DNA from: Thalassotalea_F euphylliae
GTDB lineage: Bacteria > Pseudomonadota > Gammaproteobacteria > Enterobacterales > Alteromonadaceae
Direction: 5' to 3'
Assembly (NCBI RefSeq): GCF_042682785.1
Contig: NZ_JBHUIB010000003.1
Span: forward strand, 62,001 to 126,000
DNA length: 64,000 nucleotides
Part shown: in pieces, positions 17,798 through 25,547 of the stretch
Layout: every line of letters starts with the position of its first letter
How positions within the stretch are numbered: the stretch's first letter is position 1
Made by a program: the position numbers and the translations under genes
The notes under the pieces: model-generated
Told to the model about the DNA's origin: nothing
What the model saw: the letters and a program-made list of their open reading frames with translations, nothing else
The model's database searches: none

Positions 17798-17847
17798 TGT
17801 CGATTAATTAGCGATAACTAATTACTGATAGAGTTTTAAAGAGAGGT

Positions 17848-17878
17848 TAGCCAGTTAAACATGTATGCTAACTGGCTA
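17848..17878 (+). terminator. Hairpin after the AraC-HDOD gene
   Basis: TAGCCAGTTA and TAACTGGCTA form a perfect 10-bp stem around an 11-base loop, 50 bases after the stop codon. There is no T-run, so termination is possible rather than certain. It could also be a dyad binding site. Confidence 0.45.
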
Positions 17879-17964
17879 TAGTGCCTTCGGTATCTCACTT
17901 GAGATCGAGAGCGGCGCAATTTGGGGGCTGGCCACCCTCTATAAAGGTCTTTAACTTTTTTGAT

Positions 17965-18687
17965 TTAAGACGTTACCTTCGCTTTTTTCTTGCGAACAGC
18001 TAAAAAGCCTATAGGTAGTAGCATTAACGCTATCATGCTTGGTTCAGGCACCTGAGCAACATGGTTTAGCGATACATTGTCGATTAAGCCACCCAACGTA
18101 TTTTGTGTGCCAAAAGAAGCAAAGCTTAAATTCATTGACGTTGATGTTGCTCTGAAGCTTACTGTTTGTTTTTGCCAATTTGGCGTATCACGACGAATAC
18201 CATCTGCTGCGTAGATAGCGTCCATTGACATGTCAAAATTAGCTGCAGCATCATGCCAGTAAACGTTGATGCCGTTGTCATTCTGGTTATTGGTTCTTGC
18301 TTTATAGAAGAATTCCAATACGTACTCTTCACCAACGATCAACGAATCAATGGTCTGTGTCATCATTGAGTTTGAACCGTTACGTCTGTGCGAGTCCAAT
18401 TCAATATGTTGGAAGCCGTCTTGTGAAGCTGTAACAACGCCTTTTTGCAATTCAATACCATTACCGTAGCTGGTGTACCAACCGGGAATGATATTGAAAA
18501 CATCCCAACCACGCTGTTTGTTTGCGAAGTCAGCTAAATCAGTATTTTTCACTGCACCATAAGATACCGTGCTATCACCAAACGTTGTTTGCTCAAAACT
18601 ACCATTGGTGATAAGTGATGCATTGGCCATGTGGCTACATGCCAACAAAGCAATCGATGCTGACATTTGTTTGAATAACTTCACCAT
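17965..18687 (-). CDS. PEP-CTERM-sorted exported protein (DUF642-like)
   Basis: A 240-residue protein with a signal peptide (cleavage near SHMANA) and a C-terminal PEP-CTERM signal: VPEP at about residues 213-216, then the hydrophobic IALMLLPIGFLAV and basic RKKK. The mature domain begins SLITNGSFEQTTFG and has the pattern of choice-of-anchor/DUF642 carbohydrate-binding-like proteins (GWYTSYGNGIELQ, then FQHIELDSH). PEP-CTERM proteins are processed by an exosortase (EpsH/XrtA type), often with exopolysaccharide clusters; no exosortase lies here. Its likely place is the cell surface or matrix. It stands alone between the HDOD gene and the stressosome operon. Confidence 0.9.
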   Translation of the reverse strand: MVKLFKQMSASIALLACSHMANASLITNGSFEQTTFGDSTVSYGAVKNTDLADFANKQRGWDVFNIIPGWYTSYGNGIELQKGVVTASQDGFQHIELDSHRRNGSNSMMTQTIDSLIVGEEYVLEFFYKARTNNQNDNGINVYWHDAAANFDMSMDAIYAADGIRRDTPNWQKQTVSFRATSTSMNLSFASFGTQNTLGGLIDNVSLNHVAQVPEPSMIALMLLPIGFLAVRKKKAKVTS

Positions 18688-18811
18688 ATGCTCACCTCTT
18701 CTAAATATGTTAATTGGCGCCAGTATAGGAGGCTGGGCATATGTGAGATATGGCTAAACTGTCCATTTTTAAAAAAGTGGTTTCTATTGATATGAAATTT
18801 TTCTTACTGAT

Positions 18812-18839
18812 TTGACAAAAGTTGAATGATTTCTAAGCT
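18812..18839 (+). promoter_or_regulatory. Weak sigma-70-like promoter before the stressosome operon
   Basis: A perfect TTGACA at 18812-18817 is followed, after 16 bases, by TAAGCT, a poor -10 match. It lies about 40-70 bases before the GTG start of the rsbR-like gene. The -35 is convincing, the -10 is not. Confidence 0.3.
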
Positions 18840-18881
18840 TTAGAATAGGTTAGAGAACATAATTACAAGCAGGAGCATGTT

Positions 18882-19754
18882 GTGGTTGACGTGAAAAGTT
18901 TAATGAAGGTTTATGAGATTTCAGAGCGAGACCTTCAACTCGTCGGTGAACTGGGCGAGCGAATCATCCCTTTGCTCGATGATTATGTTGAGGCATTCTA
19001 TGATTGGCTTGAGCCTCAACCAGAGTTTCTGCAGTTTTTCTCTGATAAAAACAGACTCGCTCGCGTGAAAGAAGCACAAAAAAACTACTGGCATCAAACC
19101 TTTTTGGCCAATATCGATGAGGGCCATATTCAGTCTCGTGAATACTTAGGTGCACATCATGCAAAAATTGGTTTAAGCCTAGAGAGTTACTTTTCTGGTG
19201 TCAGTAAAAGCTTGAGCTTTTTCCAAGGGTTGTTTCTTGAAGACAGCGATAAAGAGCATTTTCATCAACAACAAATCTCATTAGGTAAACTCGTCCACCT
19301 AGAAACGTCGATTGTCGTTCAGGCATACAGTGCCATGACACAACAAAAAATAGAGCACCAAAGCCGCACATTATTGGAGATGTCTACACCTGTTACTTCT
19401 ATTTGGGAGGGGGTGTTGATGTTACCTATTGTTGGGATTTTAGATTCTAAACGCGCGCAAGATTTAATGCATACGGTGCTTGCAAAAATTGGCGAAACGA
19501 GTGCCAAAGTTATCATTCTCGATATCAGTGGTGTTGCTGTGGTTGATACTGCAGTAGCCAATCACATTATAAAAATTACTAAAGCGTCCAAGCTTATGGG
19601 CTGTGATTGCATTGTCTCGGGCTTGTCACCGGCAATAGCACAAACTATTGTTGAGCTGGGAATAGAGGTCGACAGTTTGACGACAACGGCAACCTTGAGT
19701 AATGCATTAGAAAATGCACTGACCACTATCGGTCAAAGAATAGTGGCAGCGTAG
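18882..19754 (+). CDS. rsbR: RsbR-like stressosome sensor: globin-coupled N-domain plus STAS domain
   Basis: A 290-residue protein with GTG start and AGGAG six bases before. Residues of about 5-160 form a sensor globin of the globin-coupled-sensor type. His93 in AHHAKIGL matches the haem-binding proximal histidine motif of that family, so haem and O2 or NO sensing is likely. Residues of about 170-290 are a STAS domain (LPIVGILDSKRA, then ILDISGVAVVDTAVA). Ser189 and Thr223 sit where Bacillus RsbRA has the phosphorylated Thr171 and Thr205, with the same 34-residue spacing. It should build the stressosome shell with RsbS and hold RsbT until a signal arrives. First gene of a five-gene operon. 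Confidence 0.93.
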   Translation: MVDVKSLMKVYEISERDLQLVGELGERIIPLLDDYVEAFYDWLEPQPEFLQFFSDKNRLARVKEAQKNYWHQTFLANIDEGHIQSREYLGAHHAKIGLSLESYFSGVSKSLSFFQGLFLEDSDKEHFHQQQISLGKLVHLETSIVVQAYSAMTQQKIEHQSRTLLEMSTPVTSIWEGVLMLPIVGILDSKRAQDLMHTVLAKIGETSAKVIILDISGVAVVDTAVANHIIKITKASKLMGCDCIVSGLSPAIAQTIVELGIEVDSLTTTATLSNALENALTTIGQRIVAA

Positions 19755-19757
19755 TAC

Positions 19758-20120
19758 ATGCTTGGCGAGAGTAATATTGTTTTAAACAAAATTGAGTCGG
19801 CTGTATTGGCAACCATTCAGTCCGCGCTAACAGATGAGGTGTTAAATCGGTTTCGTGAGGACCTACTGACACACTTATCCGCAACGTCAGTAAAGTACTT
19901 GTTATGTGATTTCTCTGGCCTTGATTTACTCGATATCGACGAATACCAGTCGGTACAGAAAATCTGTCAAATGGCACAATTGATGGGGGTGACGTCAATT
20001 ATTGTGGGATTGAGTCCAGGCCTAGCTGCAACCATAGTCGACTACGATATTGATACGAAGAACATCCGCTTCGCGCTCAATATTGATGAAGGACTACTGT
20101 TGGTGCGAGAAGGTGGCTAG
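19758..20120 (+). CDS. rsbS: RsbS-like stressosome scaffold STAS protein lacking the usual phospho-serine
   Basis: A 120-residue single STAS domain, three bases after the rsbR stop. It keeps the RsbS pattern LLCDFSGLDLLD (Asp51, Asp59), then MAQLMGVTSIIVGLSPGLAATIV. In Bacillus RsbS the residue after the second Asp is Ser59, phosphorylated by RsbT to release it. Here the matching position is Ile60, followed by Asp61 and Glu62. Either release relies on RsbR phosphorylation only, the acidic residues mimic phosphate, or another residue such as Ser65 is used. The order R-S-T-X supports the RsbS name in spite of this change. Confidence 0.9.
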   Translation: MLGESNIVLNKIESAVLATIQSALTDEVLNRFREDLLTHLSATSVKYLLCDFSGLDLLDIDEYQSVQKICQMAQLMGVTSIIVGLSPGLAATIVDYDIDTKNIRFALNIDEGLLLVREGG

Positions 20121-20128
20121 GTTCGATA

Positions 20129-20524
20129 ATGGCAGTAATTGAACGTTTCGATGTTGAAGATGAAGCGAGTTTTCAAACCGCTTTATTGCATGTGAAGTCT
20201 CGGTTGATTACAGCGGGCTTTTCGTCAATAGAGGCGTCGCGTTTCTTAACCGCGGTATCTGAACTTGCTCGTAATATTTTGAAGTATGCTGATAAGGGGT
20301 GGCTTGAGGTTAATCAAGTGCAAAGGCTTAACCGAAAAGGCATCAAAGTAGCGGCGGTAGACCAAGGTAAGGGTATAGAGGATATCCCGTTAGCTATGTC
20401 GGATAGTTATAGTTCCAGTGGCACGTTAGGGCAGGGGTTGCCAGGGGCGAAAAGGTTGGTCGATGAATTTGATATCGAGTCTTCGTCGCAAGGGACTCGT
20501 GTAACTATAGTGTCTTGGTGTTAA
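20129..20524 (+). CDS. rsbT: RsbT-like serine/threonine kinase (switch protein)
   Basis: A 131-residue GHKL-fold kinase. The N box SELARNILKYA has Asn49 and the G1 box VDQGKGI has Asp78, the same numbering as the catalytic residues of Bacillus RsbT. SGTLGQGLPGAKRLVDEF is the G2 box. It should sit in the stressosome, phosphorylate RsbR (and RsbS where possible), then leave to activate a downstream partner. No RsbU phosphatase or sigma-B gene is nearby, so the partner must differ; the hybrid kinase two genes downstream is the best candidate. Start eight bases after the rsbS stop. Confidence 0.94.
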   Translation: MAVIERFDVEDEASFQTALLHVKSRLITAGFSSIEASRFLTAVSELARNILKYADKGWLEVNQVQRLNRKGIKVAAVDQGKGIEDIPLAMSDSYSSSGTLGQGLPGAKRLVDEFDIESSSQGTRVTIVSWC

Positions 20525-21105
20525 CAGTGAGCAGTAAAGTTGCCACGAGAAATCGCGCTAAATATGGCGAAATTGTCAGTGGCGATAAGGTCGTCGTGCG
20601 TCAGCTTGAACAAAAACTTTTGCTTGCTGTAATCGACGGTGTGGGTCATGGCGCAGAGGCTGACAAAGTATCAAAAATTTTGGCCCGCTATTTATTGCAG
20701 CTCGAGACACTTGAATCACCTTCTGCCATGATTGACGCGATGGACAAAATTTCACATCCATGTATTGGCGCTTCAGTTGGGCTTGCTATTGTTGATGAAA
20801 ACTCTCATCGGGTTGATTTTGCCGGTGTTGGTAACATTGCTGCTTATGTTATGGGGGCAAATAGTGAAAGTTTCGCAAGCCGTGATGGAACAGTTGGCTG
20901 CCACTCTCGCATACCGCTCGCGCAATCCAAGAATTTATCCGCTGGCGACCTCATTGTGATGCACAGTGACGGTATTCAAAGCCGTTTGTTGAGGCAGTTT
21001 GATAGCGATTACTTGAAAGCATCGGTCGAGCAAATACTGAGCTATATTTTTAGTAACTTTGAGAAAAATTATGACGATGCGTCATGTATCGTCTATCGAT
21101 TTTAA
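20515..21105 (+). CDS. rsbX: RsbX-like PP2C-family phosphatase
   Basis: A protein of up to 196 residues with a SpoIIE/PP2C phosphatase fold: SGDKVVVRQLEQKLLLAVIDGVGHG (Asp24 and Asp41 as metal ligands) and HSDGIQSRL later. It should remove phosphates from RsbR and RsbS and reset the stressosome, as RsbX does in Bacillus. The start is uncertain: TTG at 20515 and GTG at 20518 both overlap the rsbT stop, and GTG at 20527 lies just after it. None has a strong ribosome-binding site, so translation is probably coupled to rsbT. The next gene begins one base after its stop. Confidence 0.9.
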   Translation: MVLTVSSKVATRNRAKYGEIVSGDKVVVRQLEQKLLLAVIDGVGHGAEADKVSKILARYLLQLETLESPSAMIDAMDKISHPCIGASVGLAIVDENSHRVDFAGVGNIAAYVMGANSESFASRDGTVGCHSRIPLAQSKNLSAGDLIVMHSDGIQSRLLRQFDSDYLKASVEQILSYIFSNFEKNYDDASCIVYRF

Positions 21106-21106
21106 C

Positions 21107-23857
21107 ATGAAAAACTTAGCCGACATTCCATTGACAGACATTAGCATGGTATATGGTATTCGCCGAAAGCTATACGATGCAGGTTTATTGTGTGGACTTA
21201 AGGCTATTCTCTTGAATCGTGTTGTTGGCTGTATTTCGTCATTACTTAAACAAGTGATTCATGATAACCCTGATACTTGCAACGTATTATTTAGGATAGC
21301 GGTTGATTATCATGAGGCTCAACCTGCCCTGGTATTCAACGTTGTTGCACCGAACAGCATTGGTCTACCTGATGTTGCTAGTACCCTGTTTTATAAAACT
21401 GATCACACTGTAACGGCTGAGTTGCATCACCACCGTTTGTTTTTGTCTCTGACGCCCAATCAAGCAAAGGTGATAGAAGGAAGCAGTGAACAACTCATCA
21501 ATCTTTTCAAACACAAGAGCAGGCAAGAGCTATTAGCTGAGCTAAAAACCAAGAACGAAACATTAGAAAACCATTCAAAAGAATTAGAACAACAGGTAGC
21601 ACAGCGCACTGAGCAACTCGAGTTTGCGAAACTTCAAGCTGACTCAGCGAATAAAGCGAAAGGTGATTTTCTAGCGAACATGAGCCATGAAATCAGAACG
21701 CCAATGAACGCCATCATTGGTATGTCTCACTTAGCTTTGCAGACACAACTTGACAGAAAGCAGCGCAACTACGTAGAAAAAGTGCATTTATCTGCAGAGT
21801 CATTGTTAGGCATCATCAACGATATCCTCGATTTTTCAAAAATTGAGGCGGGTAAATTAGATATTGAGCAAATTGCTTTCCGACTGGATGGCGTAATGGA
21901 GAACCTTGCTAACTTAATAAGCTTTAAAGCTGATGAAAAAGAGTTAGAACTGTTATTTGATGTAGGTGTTGATGTACCTAACTTTCTCACTGGCGATCCG
22001 CTTAGGTTGGGGCAAATATTAATTAACTTAGCTAACAATGCCGTTAAGTTCACAGAAACGGGACAAATCCTAGTTAAAGTGCGCACTGAAGAAGTGTTGC
22101 CTGAAGAAACCATCTTGCGGTTTTCAGTTATTGATTCAGGCATAGGTATGACTGACGCACAACAGCAAAAACTCTTTCAGTCCTTTTCTCAGGCAGATAC
22201 GTCAACCACTCGTAAGTATGGTGGTACAGGGTTGGGGTTAACCATCTCTAAACGTTTGGCTCAAATGATGGGCGGTGATATTTGGGTAGAAAGTGAGCGG
22301 GGCAAAGGTAGCAAATTCCATTTTACCGTTAAACTTGGCTTACAGGATGAGAAACCTAGTTATATTAGTTCCTCGCTGGATTGGTCCGAAATTCATACCC
22401 TTAGCGTGCTGATTGTTGATGACAATGCTACTGCTAATGAAATCATGAGTAATTTACTGCACTCTTTCGGCTTTAATGTAGTCGCCGTTAATTCGGGCCA
22501 AAAGGCCGTGGACGTGATTGCGTCAAATGAGCACAAATTTGACCTCGCGCTAGTGGATTGGAAAATGCCAGGCTTAGACGGAATAAGCACTGCACAACAG
22601 ATGAAGCAGCATGTCGATATTCCCATCATTATGGTTACAGCGGCAGGGCTTAGCGATATTACCGACAATGCACAAGCCAGTGAACTGCTTGCATGTGTAC
22701 TAAGCAAGCCCGTGTCGGCATCGTCACTTCATGACGCCATTATGGAAACATTTGGCTTTACGGTCGACAAAAGTATGCGCCGTGATCAAATCTCTGATCA
22801 AGCAATGGGACAGGACATTGAACAGTTAAGAGGTGCCAAAATATTGCTTGTCGAAGATAACGAGTTAAACCAAGAGCTTGCTATAGAGTTGTTAAATTCA
22901 CATGGACTGAAAGTCACCTTGGCTGAAAATGGCTTGAAAGCTTATCAATTGGTGAAACAAGAAGATTTTGACGGTGTCTTAATGGACTGTCAAATGCCAG
23001 TCATGGATGGGTTCGAAGCAACCCAAAAAATTCGTGAATTAGGCGCTGAATACGCCGATTTACCTATTATTGCCATGACGGCCAATGTAATGGCCTCTGA
23101 CCGTGAACGTGTAGCGAAAGCGGGTATGAATGACCATATCGGTAAGCCTATTCGCATAGAAGAAATGTTTGGCACAATGGCTAGATGGATTACCCCTTCT
23201 GAGCCAGTAAGCTCAGACGAAGAGTATGATACTAAGCATGCAGATGATAATGCTTTACATAATCAGCTTTCATCGTTGAAGGTGGTCGATATTAAGTCCG
23301 GCTTAGATAATGCGAACAACACGACAGCCCTGTATTTCAAGTTACTTATACGTTTTAGAGAGCTGCAAAATACATTTTGCCAACAGTATAGACAAAGTTT
23401 AGCGGAAACCGACTTTATCACTTGCACGCGTCTCGCTCATACCTTGAAAGGATTAGCTGCGACTATTGGCGCTAAAGAATTGGCAGATTTTGCAGAACAG
23501 CTTGAAAAAGCGTCTACAGAGCAAAACAGTAAGTCCGCAGCAGCTAAACTTACAAACGTTGATGAAAGCCTGGCAAGCGTACTGAAAGATTTAGCTATAT
23601 TGAAAGTACCTGAAATTGAAGGTAGAGATAAACAACCGATTAGCCCTGAAGAATATAAGCAGTTAATTGAGCAACTGATAGAGTGCTGCGAGAGCTTTGA
23701 ACCCGAAGCGCAAGATATTATTGCTAAGCTGCTTTCTTTCCAGTTAGAACCAGGTGTTGATGACATTCTTCAGAGCGTTCAAAGGATGCTGAATGATTAC
23801 GAGTTTGATGAAGCGCTTGAATTGGTGAATCAATTAGCCACGACAGATATGGCATAG
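21107..23857 (+). CDS. Soluble hybrid histidine kinase of the stressosome operon (HisKA-HATPase-REC-REC-Hpt)
   Basis: A 916-residue protein without membrane segments. Order: N-terminal domain (about 1-140) resembling a degenerate RsbT-like GHKL fold; coiled coil (about 145-185); HisKA box NMSHEIRTP with His194; HATPase (NLANNAVKFTETG, then GTGLGLTISKRLA); receiver 1 with Asp484 (VDWKMPGLDG); receiver 2 with Asp627 (MDCQMPVMDG); Hpt domain with His778 (AHTLKGLAATIG). It is a complete internal phosphorelay ending in a histidine, so a separate response regulator encoded elsewhere is needed. An upstream in-frame ATG at 21059 overlaps rsbX; 21107 is chosen because it follows the rsbX stop directly. 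It likely receives the RsbT or stressosome signal. Confidence 0.93.
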   Translation: MKNLADIPLTDISMVYGIRRKLYDAGLLCGLKAILLNRVVGCISSLLKQVIHDNPDTCNVLFRIAVDYHEAQPALVFNVVAPNSIGLPDVASTLFYKTDHTVTAELHHHRLFLSLTPNQAKVIEGSSEQLINLFKHKSRQELLAELKTKNETLENHSKELEQQVAQRTEQLEFAKLQADSANKAKGDFLANMSHEIRTPMNAIIGMSHLALQTQLDRKQRNYVEKVHLSAESLLGIINDILDFSKIEAGKLDIEQIAFRLDGVMENLANLISFKADEKELELLFDVGVDVPNFLTGDPLRLGQILINLANNAVKFTETGQILVKVRTEEVLPEETILRFSVIDSGIGMTDAQQQKLFQSFSQADTSTTRKYGGTGLGLTISKRLAQMMGGDIWVESERGKGSKFHFTVKLGLQDEKPSYISSSLDWSEIHTLSVLIVDDNATANEIMSNLLHSFGFNVVAVNSGQKAVDVIASNEHKFDLALVDWKMPGLDGISTAQQMKQHVDIPIIMVTAAGLSDITDNAQASELLACVLSKPVSASSLHDAIMETFGFTVDKSMRRDQISDQAMGQDIEQLRGAKILLVEDNELNQELAIELLNSHGLKVTLAENGLKAYQLVKQEDFDGVLMDCQMPVMDGFEATQKIRELGAEYADLPIIAMTANVMASDRERVAKAGMNDHIGKPIRIEEMFGTMARWITPSEPVSSDEEYDTKHADDNALHNQLSSLKVVDIKSGLDNANNTTALYFKLLIRFRELQNTFCQQYRQSLAETDFITCTRLAHTLKGLAATIGAKELADFAEQLEKASTEQNSKSAAAKLTNVDESLASVLKDLAILKVPEIEGRDKQPISPEEYKQLIEQLIECCESFEPEAQDIIAKLLSFQLEPGVDDILQSVQRMLNDYEFDEALELVNQLATTDMA

Positions 23858-23930
23858 TATTTAAAGCTTCGACAAACGTTACTCGCCTGCTAAAATAGTT
23901 GCTTATTTCGATTACCCGCCTGAAAAAGTT

Positions 23931-24272
23931 ATGAGCGATAGTTTACCCCCTTGTCCAAGTTGCCAGTCTGAATATGTCTACCAAGATCAAGAACTCTTAA
24001 TTTGTCCTGAATGTGGGCATGAATGGAACCCTAAAGAAGCTGCTGAGGAAGAAGCGATTATTGTCAAAGACTTTAATGGTGCATTGCTTGCCGATGGTGA
24101 CAAAGTGACCGTGATTAAAGACTTGAAGATAAAAGGTAGTTCACAAGTAATTAAAATAGGCACTAAAGCGTTGGTTCGCCGTGTACTCGACAAGAAAGAT
24201 CACGAACTAGATTGTAAAGTCGATGGTGTTGGCGAAATGATGGTAACTGCTAAATTTGTTAAAAAGGCATAG
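23931..24272 (+). CDS. yjdM: PhnA/YjdM-family zinc-ribbon protein
   Basis: A 113-residue protein: an N-terminal zinc ribbon with CPSC at about 8-11 and CPEC at about 27-30, then the PhnA domain (VKDFNGALLADGDKVTVIKDL, then IKIGTKALVRRVLD). This matches E. coli YjdM (formerly PhnA) in length and order. Despite the old name it is not a proven phosphonate enzyme; its role is not known. It starts 73 bases after the hybrid kinase stop and may be transcribed with it or alone. Confidence 0.93.
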   Translation: MSDSLPPCPSCQSEYVYQDQELLICPECGHEWNPKEAAEEEAIIVKDFNGALLADGDKVTVIKDLKIKGSSQVIKIGTKALVRRVLDKKDHELDCKVDGVGEMMVTAKFVKKA

Positions 24273-24323
24273 TCTGCAACGAAAAGTGGTAGTGCGAGCT
24301 ATCAACTCTTCAATTACACCTCA

Positions 24324-25448
24324 TCAATTAATGATGATTTTAGGGCAGCTGATATTGTCTAGTACATTATCAGCTGCCTTGTAGATTCGACTGACAAAAC
24401 TTTCCATGACAAAACTCGCTCTATTGGGGTGGGATTTAGAAAAGCGCTTGAAGTCAAAGCGTTCATAGCTCCTGTCGCTAATGTTGGCATTAAACCTTGC
24501 CACACGGTCTTCTGAACTCGGCTCGAAAATATTGACTGTCTGATGCATTTCACAGGGCTGCATACTGTTCGCTTTGAAATCCTTTAACATGACGAGCGCT
24601 TTGGCGCCCAATGTAACGTGGCCACCATAGGAAATATCTATTGGGTAAAGGCTATTGGCTTCATCCCAATTAAATCCTCCAATAGTCACTTTGTAGGGTA
24701 GGTTAGCCTCTTTTACGGCACGACTAGCGCCAAAGGCCATAGGGTCATTAGCGGCCCAAATAATGTCTATACGTTGACGTCTCAAAAGACCTTTAACTTT
24801 AAGGTACGCTTCATCCTTAGACCAATTGGCGACAGGGTTGTCGATAAGATCAATATCGGGTTGCGTACTCAGGAAGTCCGATAAGCCTTTGCCTCGTTCG
24901 ATAGCCGCAGCAGAGCGATAGTCGCCTTGCAGTGCCAGCAGATTAAACGACGATTGGTTTACATATTTAAGACGATGCAGGGCCACTAAATCCTTCGCAA
25001 GTAGTTTACCAGCATTGAAATTGTCAGGGGTTAAACTACCAATAATCGATGATTTTTGTTTATCGGTTAGCGTTGCTCTTTCCGCTAAAGAAAAACCATT
25101 GAGCAACGTAAAAATAGGAATGTCATGACCTGCAATGGTTTTGGCAAGCTCTAAGCCTGCTCCTTTTTCATTAACGATAATGGCAAAGTCAGGCCGATGC
25201 TTGGCAACATCGTTAGCAAGCTCCTTCATTAAGATATGGTCTCTATTGGCGAATAGTGTAATTAGCTCAATGTTGAGATCGTCAGCAGCGGCGAGCATGA
25301 CATGATTCACCGTCGACCAGAATGTTCCTGTCGAGTCCCTATCTGGGTGACCAGGATTAATGAAAACTACTTTAAAATCACTTGCTATGGTTACATTCGA
25401 TGTAGCAATAACTAAAAGCAGTGACACTGCATAAATAAACCGATTCAT
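24324..25448 (-). CDS. Periplasmic sugar-binding-like protein (type 1 PBP fold), orphan
   Basis: A 374-residue protein with a signal peptide (FIYAVSLLLVIATSNVTIA). The start at 25448 is chosen for that signal; an in-frame TTG at 25466 is less likely. The fold matches LacI-type/ribose-binding proteins: FKVVFINPGHPDRDSTGTFW at the N-terminus, RPDFAIIVNEKGAG, a central IIWAANDPMAFGASRAVKEA hinge region and GGFNWD. There are no ABC permease or ATPase genes nearby, so it may serve a sensor (chemoreceptor, GGDEF or kinase) rather than transport. The ligand is unknown. Confidence 0.82.
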   Translation of the reverse strand: MNRFIYAVSLLLVIATSNVTIASDFKVVFINPGHPDRDSTGTFWSTVNHVMLAAADDLNIELITLFANRDHILMKELANDVAKHRPDFAIIVNEKGAGLELAKTIAGHDIPIFTLLNGFSLAERATLTDKQKSSIIGSLTPDNFNAGKLLAKDLVALHRLKYVNQSSFNLLALQGDYRSAAAIERGKGLSDFLSTQPDIDLIDNPVANWSKDEAYLKVKGLLRRQRIDIIWAANDPMAFGASRAVKEANLPYKVTIGGFNWDEANSLYPIDISYGGHVTLGAKALVMLKDFKANSMQPCEMHQTVNIFEPSSEDRVARFNANISDRSYERFDFKRFSKSHPNRASFVMESFVSRIYKAADNVLDNISCPKIIIN

Positions 25449-25547
25449 CCCTTTATAGTAGCGCAAATCTGTTTTGAATCGAATATAAAGTGTGAGTAGT
25501 TATTAACTATAAAAAGCTTATTTTAATTGTGCTGTCGAATATTAGTG

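Noticed and set aside
18569..18757. 62-residue plus-strand frame over the PEP-CTERM gene start
   Set aside because: Antisense to a signal-peptide region of a supported gene; no independent evidence.
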